Positions 8,953 through 16,398 of a stretch of 44,550 nt of DNA are shown here, piece after piece. Made by a program: the position numbers and the translations under genes. Below the pieces are notes generated by a model. That model made no database searches. It was given only the letters and a program-made list of their open reading frames with translations, and was not told the origin of the DNA. Where the stretch lies: contig CAJUGG010000091.1 in NCBI GenBank assembly GCA_910585995.1, forward strand, positions 1 through 44,550, in the 5' to 3' direction. Source of the DNA: an uncultured Lachnospiraceae bacterium (GTDB taxonomy: Bacteria > Bacillota > Clostridia > Lachnospirales > Lachnospiraceae). Each line of letters opens with the position of its first letter. Position 1 is the stretch's first letter.

Positions 8953-11007
8953 CTAATCTTGTATTTGCTCTGACTGTGCGAGTGCTCTTCGCAGTGCAAA
9001 GATGTTCTTTTGGTGTCTCTTACTGTTTTTTGTATAAAGCCATTCGGTCATAAATGCTGTCAGCATAACAAAAAAATGCAGGATGCAGCACAGATGTCTG
9101 CCGCCTTTCCCTAATGGAATCTTTTCATCCGCTTTCGTCGTTCGCTTCCTGGAAAGCTGTGGTTCTTCCTGGGGCTTTATTGGTATCTCTGCTTTTTTTA
9201 TCTCTGTGGGTATGGGCGCCGACGGGGAGGGAGACGGGATAGAGATGGTTTTCCCGGTATCGGGAGGCAAAAGTGCGGGAGGCGGTAAGATTACCGGAAC
9301 AGAAATAGGTGTTGCCGGCACTTGCGCGGGAGGTGTAAGTGGTGCAGGCTCAGACGGACGGCTGGGTTTGCCGGGTCTCTTAGCAGGAGGTTTGGGAGCT
9401 TTCGGATCGGAATCTTTTGGTGGATCAGGTTCCTCTGGGTCCGGGCCTTCTGGCAGGTCAGGATCTTCTGGATCTGGTTCTTCTGGCGAATCAGGCTTCT
9501 CCAGGTCTGGTTCTTCCGGCAGATCAGGTTCTTCCGGGTCCGGTTCCTTTGGGTCAGGTTCCTCCGGGTCAGGATCTTCTGGTGGATCTGGCTCCTCCGG
9601 GTCCGGTTCTTCCGGTGGATCGGGTTCCTCCGGGTCTGGCTCCTCTGGCGGATCTGGCTCTTCTGGGTCCGGCTCCTCTGGTGGATCTGGCTCTTCCGGG
9701 TCCGGCTCCTCTGGCGGATCGGGTTCCTCCGGCGCCTCTCTCTCATAATAGACATGCAATATATTATCTTCGCTCTTCTTACTGATCGCTTTAAGGCTCT
9801 CACTGACCGACACAAAATGATAGGTCTCTCCCTGATAATCTCTCGGATCAGTATCATAGGGAATCCATTTTCCCACTTCCCCGGTTCCTGTCACACTCTC
9901 CAATCCGTCTTCTACTTCTCCCGTCAGATCATGATAGTGGTAATGGACCGTATAGATACACTCCTGCGCTTCGATCTCTATCGCCGCCTGCGTGATGTCC
10001 CCCGCTCCCACAGGCACTTCTGCCCCACCAATCTTTGCCTGGATCTGGTACAGATAAGGCTGCTCCCACCGTGTAGTCCCGGTCGCCCTTACGATCACCC
10101 GAAACGTTTCTGTCTTTCCTGCTTCTAATGTCCCTGCCGTCCAGATACCTGTATTCTCATCATATCCACTGAAAGGGTAGGAGCTTATATAGTTTACATA
10201 ATGTCCATCCAGTTTTTCACAAATGGTCAGGCCGTGGATGGGAACACTGAGATTGTTGGTGACTTTCACCGCATATTGATATATGCTGCCAAGCAATACC
10301 CGCTCCACAGGTTTTCCATCATAGAGCGCTTCTGTTTGAAACGTCAAATCCCCATCATTCAGCCCCGGATTTTTTATCACTGGCTCCTCTACATTGACAA
10401 CTTCCACATATGTAGTATTTTTGACGCCATTGCAGCCCGGTTCTATGACCACCGGACTAAGCAGTTTCCCCCTGCTGACCTGCGTACTCACATACGTCCG
10501 GGTCAGATAGACGGTCTCCTCTTCACTTTCCGGCATCACACTCTTCACGATAAGTCGGTTTTTCTCAAAGGTGTGACCCATCCCTCCGGCTACCCAGGTG
10601 GCATAACTGTCCATAAGGGTATAAGAAGTCCCTGCTGATCCCTTGACGATAATCTTAAAAAGCAGTGTCATCTCCTTGCTTTCGGGAAATACTGCCGGCC
10701 GATCCCCAGGATATGTAATACCTTCCGGAATCCCCTCAATCCCTTCCACTTCTGATGCATCTTTTACCAGCCCTTTATAGATCGAGCGTATCCCGCTCCT
10801 TTCTACTGCATAAACCATCGCTTCCTCTTCCCACGTCTCTTCTATAACCATGGAACCCGATGCTTCTGAATGCTCCAGATTTGCACCAGAAAGCGACTGT
10901 TCTCCCTCTTGTGCGCGCACAATCCCTGCTGTGCTCCCACAGACAGAGAGAATCAGCACCCACACAAGCAAGAACGTCAGGCTTTTTCTAACCTTTTTAC
11001 ATTTCAT
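8953..11007 (-). CDS. Secreted/surface protein with PEEPDP repeats and C-terminal TM
   Basis: A 684-residue exported protein. A signal peptide (KCKKVRKS then LTFLLVWVLILSVCGS) begins at ATG 11007, which has CAGGAGAA seven bases upstream; the longer frame to 11061 lacks such a site. Mid-protein there is a DUF11-like beta-sandwich (VTNNLSVPIHGLTICEKL...) and a MucBP-like segment (YTVHYHYHDLTGE). An acidic Pro-Glu-Asp repeat tract, a Pro-rich region and a predicted hydrophobic segment near the C-terminus (CILHFFVMLTAFMTEWLY) follow. LPPDTG occurs but is not followed by a membrane anchor, so ordinary sortase anchoring is unlikely. A role in adhesion or spanning the wall is inferred. Confidence 0.8.
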   Translation of the reverse strand: MKCKKVRKSLTFLLVWVLILSVCGSTAGIVRAQEGEQSLSGANLEHSEASGSMVIEETWEEEAMVYAVERSGIRSIYKGLVKDASEVEGIEGIPEGITYPGDRPAVFPESKEMTLLFKIIVKGSAGTSYTLMDSYATWVAGGMGHTFEKNRLIVKSVMPESEEETVYLTRTYVSTQVSRGKLLSPVVIEPGCNGVKNTTYVEVVNVEEPVIKNPGLNDGDLTFQTEALYDGKPVERVLLGSIYQYAVKVTNNLSVPIHGLTICEKLDGHYVNYISSYPFSGYDENTGIWTAGTLEAGKTETFRVIVRATGTTRWEQPYLYQIQAKIGGAEVPVGAGDITQAAIEIEAQECIYTVHYHYHDLTGEVEDGLESVTGTGEVGKWIPYDTDPRDYQGETYHFVSVSESLKAISKKSEDNILHVYYEREAPEEPDPPEEPDPEEPDPPEEPDPEEPDPPEEPDPEEPDPPEEPDPEEPDPPEDPDPEEPDPKEPDPEEPDLPEEPDLEKPDSPEEPDPEDPDLPEGPDPEEPDPPKDSDPKAPKPPAKRPGKPSRPSEPAPLTPPAQVPATPISVPVILPPPALLPPDTGKTISIPSPSPSAPIPTEIKKAEIPIKPQEEPQLSRKRTTKADEKIPLGKGGRHLCCILHFFVMLTAFMTEWLYTKNSKRHQKNIFALRRALAQSEQIQD
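9395..9735 (-). repeat. In-frame 33-bp repeats encoding PEEPDPEEPDP
   Basis: About ten degenerate units inside the surface-protein gene. The regular part is an 11-codon (33-bp) period encoding PEEPDPEEPDP; towards the 3' end it decays into PEEPDLEKPD-type variants. The codon-level differences suggest an old array. The opposite strand is rich in Gly/Ser codons and produces a spurious open frame. Confidence 0.9.
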
Positions 11008-11025
11008 AACGATTCTCCTGTATAT

Positions 11026-11067
11026 CATGATGCCAAGGCCAACAGGCCTTTTGCCCTTCACATCATG
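11026..11067 (-). promoter_or_regulatory. Leader hairpin before surface-protein gene
   Basis: The 5' leader (about 11116 to 11007) holds an inverted repeat: CATGATG (11061-11067) pairs with CATCATG (11026-11032), enclosing AAGGCC-TGTT-GGCCTT. It ends close to the ribosome-binding site. It could affect translation or mRNA stability; no known riboswitch class is recognised. Confidence 0.4.
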
Positions 11068-11122
11068 GAATTGTTTTTGGGAACATTTGGAGATCTCCAG
11101 ATCCAGCTATTGCTGTAAGACC

Positions 11123-11151
11123 ATCATATACCATTTAGAAGTTTCTGTCAC
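11123..11151 (-). promoter_or_regulatory. Promoter of surface-protein operon
   Basis: On the minus strand GTGACA (-35, 11146-11151), 17-base spacer, TATGAT (-10, 11123-11128). This predicts a start near 11116 and a leader of about 110 bases. Confidence 0.65.
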
Positions 11152-11210
11152 CTGTGTTTACAATTTGTTCACATTTTTTAGTAAATATTACCAACAATAG
11201 TTTTAAAAAG

Positions 11211-11252
11211 TAAAAAAACAGTTGCGAGAAAACGCTTCCCGCAACTGTTTTT
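11211..11252 (-). terminator. Intrinsic terminator after gltB
   Basis: A nine-base stem, ACAGTTGCG (11218-11226) with CGCAACTGT (11240-11248), encloses a GC-containing loop and is followed on the minus strand by a run of seven Ts. It lies 10 bases beyond the gltB stop. A T-run on the other side could make it bidirectional. Confidence 0.88.
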
Positions 11253-11261
11253 CACATATTT

Positions 11262-14200
11262 TTACGACTGAAAACTTTCATAAAAAGCTTCCATCTGTGC
11301 CTGTTTTGCACTCATTCCTTTATCCTCCAACTTAGAAGAAAGGGCGATCATCCTCTGATAATCATACGGAATAATCTTTTTAAACTTTGTAAGATATTCA
11401 TCAAAATGTTCCAGAATAAAGGCACCTCGTTCGGAGCCTGTCGCCTCTGCGTGCTCCTGAATCATGGTCTTTAGTTCCTGGATATCATATTTATTTTCCA
11501 TTTTTTCAATAGACACCATATCTTTATTCAGGTTACGGTACAGATGATTATCTTCATCTAATACATACGCGATCCCACCGCTCATACCGGCTGCAAAGTT
11601 TTTGCCAGTCCTTCCTAACACCACCACGCGGCCGCCGGTCATATATTCACAGCCATGTTCTCCCACGCCCTCTACCACAGCATAAGCCCCAGAATTACGC
11701 ACTGCAAAGCGTTCTCCTGCAATCCCGTTGATAAATGCTTTGCCACTGGTGGCACCATAGAGCGCCACATTTCCGGCGATGATATTTTCCTCTGCCTGAT
11801 AACCCCGGTTTGCAGGCGGATATACAATCAGTTTGCCGCCGGACAGCCCTTTGCCGTAATAGTCATTGGTATCCCCGCAGAGCGCGATCGTAAGTCCTTT
11901 TGGGATAAATGCTCCAAAACTCTGTCCTCCTGCTCCTGTGCAGGATACCGTAATCGTATCTTCCGGCAGTCCGTCTTTATGGCACCTGGTAATCTCTGCC
12001 CCTAACAGTGTTCCAAAAGCACGATCCGTATTTCCCACTTTGATCTTTACCGAAGCTTCTGTCCCTTGTTCCACCGCAGTCTTTAATTTTTTCAGTAAAA
12101 CCTTCTCATCGAGTGTCTTTTCCAGATGAAAATCATAAGCCTGCGCCGGAGTAAAGACCACATTGGCCTTGCCTGCGCCAAAAGGCCCGCACAAGATCTG
12201 AGACAGATCCATCTTGGACGCCATAGGCGATACTGCATGTTCCTTTACTTTTAAAAGGTCACTTCTGCCCACCATCTCATCCATGGTACGAACGCCCAGT
12301 CTTGCCATATATTCCCGCAGCTCCTCTGCCACAAACCGCATAAAGTTCTCCACATATTCTGGTTTCCCCCGAAATTTCTTGCGAAGATCAGGATTCTGTG
12401 TCGCGACACCCATCGGACAGGTATCCAGATGACAGACCCTCTTCATCACACATCCAAGCGTCACCAAAGGTGCTGTGGCAAATCCAAACTCTTCTGCCCC
12501 CAAAAGTGCGGCAATGGCTACATCCCTTCCGCTCATCAATTTTCCATCCGTCTCGATGCGAACATGTGTTCTAAGTCCATTTTGCAGAAGGGTCTGATGC
12601 GTCTCTGCAAGCCCTAACTCCCAGGGAAGTCCTGCATTGTGGATTGAGCTTTCCGGCGCTGCCCCGGTGCCCCCATCATAGCCAGAGATCAGGATAATCT
12701 GTGCTCCCGCCTTGGCGACACCCGCTGCCACCGTACCCACGCCCGCTTCCGAGACCAGCTTGACAGAGATCTGCGCATATTTATTGGCATTTTTCAGATC
12801 ATAGATCAACTGTGCCAGATCTTCGATCGAATAGATATCATGATGCGGCGGCGGCGAGATCAGACTCACTCCTGGCGTGGAATGTCTCGTGTGCGCGATC
12901 CATGGATAGACCTTTTTCGCAGGCAGATGTCCGCCCTCTCCTGGCTTTGCGCCCTGCGCCATCTTGATCTGGATCTCTTTTGCACTGACCAGATACCGGC
13001 TCGTGACGCCAAAACGCCCAGATGCCACTTGCTTAATGGCGGAACAGCAGTCTCTGCTGCTCCCTGCCGAATCCAAGCGCTCCTCGCTCTCTCCGCCCTC
13101 GCCGGCATTGGAACGTCCCTGCAGATGATTCATGGCAATAGCCAGTGTCTCATGGGCTTCCTGAGAGATGGAACCATAGGACATAGCCCCGGTCTTAAAG
13201 CGCTTGACAATCTCTTCTACCGGTTCCACTTTTTCGAGCGGAATTGCTTTTTTCGGATATTGAAAATCCATCAGACTGCGCAGATAACCGCTTCGCTCCT
13301 CATCCACCCTTTTGGTGTATTCTTTGAACAGTTCATAATTTCCTGTCCAGGTGGACTGCTGCAGAAGATGAATCGTCTGCGGGTCATAGCGATGCTCTTC
13401 GCCTCCTTTTTTCCTCTTATGCTTGCCAAGACTTAGAAGCGTCAAATCCGCTTTTGTCTCCAGCAGATCAAAGGCCTGAGAGTGATACTCATCCACCTGA
13501 TTTGCCAGATCTTCTATGGTGATGCCGCCTACCCTGCTGACCGTTCCTGAGAAATATTTATCAATCACTGCTTCTGATATGCCAATCGCTTCAAAGATCT
13601 TAGCTCCTTGATAAGACTGAATCGTGGAAATCCCCATCTTAGAAGCGATCTTTACAATTCCATGGAGAATCGCCGCATTATAATCCTCCACAGCCGCATA
13701 GTAATCTTTTTCCAAAAGGCCTTCATCGATCAGCTCATGGATACTGTCAAGAGCCAGATACGGATTCACTGCACAGGCACCATATCCCAAAAGGGTTGCA
13801 AAATGATGCACTTCCCTAGGTTCTCCAGACTCCAGAATCAATGCCAGAGAAGTCTGCTTTTTGGTATGTACCAGATGCTGATGCACCGCTGACACCGCCA
13901 AAAGCGACGGAATCGGCACATGGTTCTCGTCCACTCCGCGGTCCGAGAGCACCAGGATATTCGCCCCATCCCGATACGCCTTATCCACCTCGACAAAAAG
14001 CCGGTCAATTGCCCGTTCCAGCCTTGCGCTTTTATAATAGATCATCGGCACCACCGCCACCTGAAACCCATCCTTTTTCATATGTTTAATTTTTAACATA
14101 TCGGTATTGGTCAGGATCGGATTATTGATCTTCAGCACCTGACAGTTCTCTGCCTTTTCTTCTAAAAGATTGCCCTTCTTTCCTACATAGACCGTCGTAC

Positions 14201-15788
14201 TGGTCACAATCTCCTCCCGGATGGCGTCAATAGGAGGATTGGTCACCTGGGCAAATAATTGTTTAAAATAATCAAATAACGGCCTCTTCTTCTCCGACAG
14301 CACCGCAAGCGGCGTATCGGCACCCATCGACACCGTAGATTCCCCTCCGTTAAGAGCCATCTCCCGGATAGAATCATGATATTCCTCATAGGTATAGCCA
14401 AATGCTTTCTGAAGCTGCCTTCTGCGGCTGTCCGTATATTCTTCCACCCGGACATTAGGAATCTTCAGATCTTTTAATTCCACCAGATTGCTGTCGAGCC
14501 ACTCTCCATAAGGCTGATTGATCGTATAGACTTCTTTTAATTCCTCATCCTGCCAGATCTTCCCAAGGACCGTATCCACCAGAAGCATCTTGCCCGGATG
14601 CAGACGTTCTTTTAAGACAATCTGCTCCTCTGGCACATCCAAGACTCCCACCTCTGAAGACAGGATCAGATCCCCATTTTTCATCACATAATATCTGGAA
14701 GGCCTGAGACCATTGCGGTCCAGCATCGCCCCCATCTTATCCCCATCCGAGAAGACAATTGCCGCCGGCCCATCCCACGGCTCCATCATTGTCGCATAAT
14801 ACTGATAAAAATCTCTCTCATCCTGTGACAGCGTCTGGTTATTGCTCCAAGGCTCCGGAATCGTAATCATCACCGCCAGCGGCAGCTCCATCCCGCTCAT
14901 CACCAAAAATTCCAGCGTATTGTCAAGCATCGCCGAATCCGACCCATCCGTATTGACCACTGGAAGGATCTTATGAAGCTCCCCCTTCAGATGAGCAGAC
15001 TCCATCGTCTCCTCCCGCGCCAGCATCTTATCCGCATTGCCACGAATCGTATTAATCTCTCCATTATGTACAATCAGTCGATTCGGATGCGCCCGCTCCC
15101 AGCTAGGATTCGTATTGGTACTAAACCGGGAATGAACCATCGCAATCGCCGACTCATAATCCGCATCCTGCAGATCCTCAAAAAATGTCCGTAGCTGTCC
15201 CACCAAAAACATCCCCTTATAGACAATCGTCCGGCTAGACATAGACACCACATACGTATGCTCATTACTCTGCTCAAATTCTCGCCGCGCAATATACAAC
15301 TTCCTGTCAAACGCAAGCCCCTTCTCCACATCCGCCGGCTTCTCAATAAAAGCCTGCACAATATAAGGCATACACTCCCTAGCCTTATGCCCCAACACCT
15401 CCGGATGCACCAAGACCTCCCGAAATCCCAGAAGCTTCAGCCCCTCCTTCTCCACAATAATCTCGAACATCTTCTTCGCCTGATTGCGCCTCTTCTCCTC
15501 CTGAGGAAAAAACAACTGCGCAATCCCATACTCCCTCTCTCCCCCAATCGCGATCCCCTCCCGCTCACAGATCTTCCTGAAAAACCGATGAGAAATCTGC
15601 AGCAAAATTCCCACACCATCCCCCGTCTTCCCCTCCGCATCCTTCCCGGCCCGATGCTCCAGATTCTCCACAATCCGAAGCGCATTCTCCACCGTCTGAT
15701 GACTCTTAATCCCCTTACTATTCACAACTGCCCCAATCCCGCAGTTATCATGCTCAAATCTCTCCCGATACAATCCTCTCTCTCTCAT
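11262..15788 (-). CDS. gltB: Glutamate synthase, large subunit
   Basis: Converts 2-oxoglutarate plus glutamine to two glutamates, the GOGAT half of ammonium assimilation. The 1508-residue product has an N-terminal class II amidotransferase domain with the nucleophile Cys in DNCGIG, a central domain, the FMN-binding synthase domain (AKPGEGGHLPAKKV, GYDGGTGAAP), a [3Fe-4S] motif C-x5-C-x4-C in CVMKRVCHLDTC, and a C-terminal GXGXG helix domain. ATG 15788 follows AGGTGA; an in-frame GTG at 15797 sits in the ribosome-binding site. No gltD is adjacent, so electrons may come from a distant GltD or from ferredoxin. It diverges from glnN and has an attenuator-like leader. Confidence 0.95.
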   Translation of the reverse strand: MRERGLYRERFEHDNCGIGAVVNSKGIKSHQTVENALRIVENLEHRAGKDAEGKTGDGVGILLQISHRFFRKICEREGIAIGGEREYGIAQLFFPQEEKRRNQAKKMFEIIVEKEGLKLLGFREVLVHPEVLGHKARECMPYIVQAFIEKPADVEKGLAFDRKLYIARREFEQSNEHTYVVSMSSRTIVYKGMFLVGQLRTFFEDLQDADYESAIAMVHSRFSTNTNPSWERAHPNRLIVHNGEINTIRGNADKMLAREETMESAHLKGELHKILPVVNTDGSDSAMLDNTLEFLVMSGMELPLAVMITIPEPWSNNQTLSQDERDFYQYYATMMEPWDGPAAIVFSDGDKMGAMLDRNGLRPSRYYVMKNGDLILSSEVGVLDVPEEQIVLKERLHPGKMLLVDTVLGKIWQDEELKEVYTINQPYGEWLDSNLVELKDLKIPNVRVEEYTDSRRRQLQKAFGYTYEEYHDSIREMALNGGESTVSMGADTPLAVLSEKKRPLFDYFKQLFAQVTNPPIDAIREEIVTSTTVYVGKKGNLLEEKAENCQVLKINNPILTNTDMLKIKHMKKDGFQVAVVPMIYYKSARLERAIDRLFVEVDKAYRDGANILVLSDRGVDENHVPIPSLLAVSAVHQHLVHTKKQTSLALILESGEPREVHHFATLLGYGACAVNPYLALDSIHELIDEGLLEKDYYAAVEDYNAAILHGIVKIASKMGISTIQSYQGAKIFEAIGISEAVIDKYFSGTVSRVGGITIEDLANQVDEYHSQAFDLLETKADLTLLSLGKHKRKKGGEEHRYDPQTIHLLQQSTWTGNYELFKEYTKRVDEERSGYLRSLMDFQYPKKAIPLEKVEPVEEIVKRFKTGAMSYGSISQEAHETLAIAMNHLQGRSNAGEGGESEERLDSAGSSRDCCSAIKQVASGRFGVTSRYLVSAKEIQIKMAQGAKPGEGGHLPAKKVYPWIAHTRHSTPGVSLISPPPHHDIYSIEDLAQLIYDLKNANKYAQISVKLVSEAGVGTVAAGVAKAGAQIILISGYDGGTGAAPESSIHNAGLPWELGLAETHQTLLQNGLRTHVRIETDGKLMSGRDVAIAALLGAEEFGFATAPLVTLGCVMKRVCHLDTCPMGVATQNPDLRKKFRGKPEYVENFMRFVAEELREYMARLGVRTMDEMVGRSDLLKVKEHAVSPMASKMDLSQILCGPFGAGKANVVFTPAQAYDFHLEKTLDEKVLLKKLKTAVEQGTEASVKIKVGNTDRAFGTLLGAEITRCHKDGLPEDTITVSCTGAGGQSFGAFIPKGLTIALCGDTNDYYGKGLSGGKLIVYPPANRGYQAEENIIAGNVALYGATSGKAFINGIAGERFAVRNSGAYAVVEGVGEHGCEYMTGGRVVVLGRTGKNFAAGMSGGIAYVLDEDNHLYRNLNKDMVSIEKMENKYDIQELKTMIQEHAEATGSERGAFILEHFDEYLTKFKKIIPYDYQRMIALSSKLEDKGMSAKQAQMEAFYESFQS

Positions 15789-15855
15789 AACAATCACCTT
15801 TCCACTCTACAATACTACAATAGATTGCCAGCTCCGCCAGCAAACCTATTATCAT

Positions 15856-15899
15856 AAAAAAGTCAGAAATCCCCCCAGGACTTCTGACTCCCTTGTCAG
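15856..15899 (-). terminator. Leader terminator/antiterminator of gltB
   Basis: Between the gltB promoter and start codon the minus strand forms GTCAGAAGTCC (15888-15878) pairing with GGGATTTCTGAC, followed by six Ts (15861-15856): an intrinsic terminator inside the leader. Upstream, CTGAC (15899-15895) can pair instead with the GTCAG that begins the terminator stem, enclosing the six-base loop AAGGGA. The two folds exclude each other, as in attenuation. The loop fits the A-x-x-G-x-x pattern of ANTAR-protein targets (inference). Confidence 0.75.
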
Positions 15900-15915
15900 T
15901 CTCTATACCGTCCCC

Positions 15916-15944
15916 ATTATGCCCCCATCCCCTCCATTTGTCAA
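15916..15944 (-). promoter_or_regulatory. gltB promoter
   Basis: Minus strand TTGACA (-35, 15939-15944), 17-base spacer, CATAAT (-10, 15916-15921). Predicted start near 15909, so the RNA begins just ahead of the attenuator hairpins. It is divergent from the glnN promoter. Confidence 0.8.
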
Positions 15945-16012
15945 ACCCTTTTTCTATACAAAACTCACAGCCAACCATCTTAATACACACCATCTCCAGC
16001 CCTCCAAGCTCA

Positions 16013-16275
16013 GGGGAGGTCGGGGCACAGGGCGCATGGGTGGCCGGGGAGGGCGGGACGCAGGGTGTATGGGCGGGGACGAATAGTGCTGTGTAGATTG
16101 GAGCGGACAGTGTGCAAGATTTGTATGAGCCAAACGAACACGTTTTACGTGTACGGTTGGAGCATACAAATCTTGTGCACTGTCCGATACATTCTATGCA
16201 GACATTCGTCCCGCCCATGCACCCTGTGTCCCGCTCTCCCCATCCCGCCCATGTGCCCTGTGCCCCGACCTCCCC
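16013..16275 (+). repeat. Long hairpin element E2 (candidate structured RNA)
   Basis: The largest copy of the family. Outer arms 16013-16084 and 16204-16275 (72 bases each) are about 90% complementary, and the left arm is extremely G-rich with many GGG/GGGG runs. The core 16085-16203 matches E1. Its inner stem pairs 16105-16127 with 16163-16185 (23 bp), and an apical hairpin lies near 16136-16155. CTGTGTAGA near the left of the core can pair with TCTATGCAG on the right, using G-U pairs if the plus strand is RNA. It sits between the divergent gltB and glnN promoters, ending 20 bases before the glnN -35. This and the two promoter/leader regions account for 15789-16398. Confidence 0.85.
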
Positions 16276-16295
16276 GTCCTCTAAAAATTTTTCTC

Positions 16296-16323
16296 TTGAC
16301 ATTTCCCCAAAACCGTGTATACT
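16296..16323 (+). promoter_or_regulatory. glnN promoter
   Basis: TTGACA (-35, 16296-16301), 16-base spacer, TATACT (-10, 16318-16323). Predicted start near 16330, only about eight bases before the leader terminator hairpin. Confidence 0.8.
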
Positions 16324-16332
16324 ACACCCCAT

Positions 16333-16377
16333 AAGCAAAGGCGCTTTGGACACTCCAAGGCGCCTTTTTACTTTTTT
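16333..16377 (+). terminator. Leader terminator (attenuator) of glnN
   Basis: A 13-bp stem with a CAC loop (16338-16350 with 16354-16366, one G-U pair) is followed by TTTTTACTTTTTT, a textbook intrinsic terminator between the glnN promoter and its ATG. A competing fold, AAGC (16333-16336) with GCTT (16343-16346), encloses the six-base loop AAAGGC, again A-x-x-G-x-x, and would break the terminator stem. This suggests regulated antitermination, plausibly by an ANTAR-type regulator as known for nitrogen genes of Clostridia; that link is inference. Confidence 0.8.
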
Positions 16378-16398
16378 CCCAGAAAGGAGACACTCAAC

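Noticed and set aside
9395..9735. 33-bp repeats considered as a CRISPR array
   Set aside because: There are no unique spacers; the units are contiguous, in frame and degenerate at codon level, and no cas genes are nearby.
9083..9748. A 221-codon plus-strand open frame rich in Gly and Ser opposite the surface-protein gene
   Set aside because: It is the antisense of the PEEPDP repeat codons; it has no ribosome-binding site or recognisable domain, and the minus-strand frame has signal peptide and domains.
16085..16203. E1/E2 core considered as an integron attC site or insertion-sequence end
   Set aside because: No attC core sites, integrase, transposase or target duplications were seen; the arms differ in sequence between copies.
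15754..16353. A 199-codon minus-strand frame over E2 and the nitrogen promoters
   Set aside because: It is created by the inverted-repeat composition and spans two well-formed divergent promoters.
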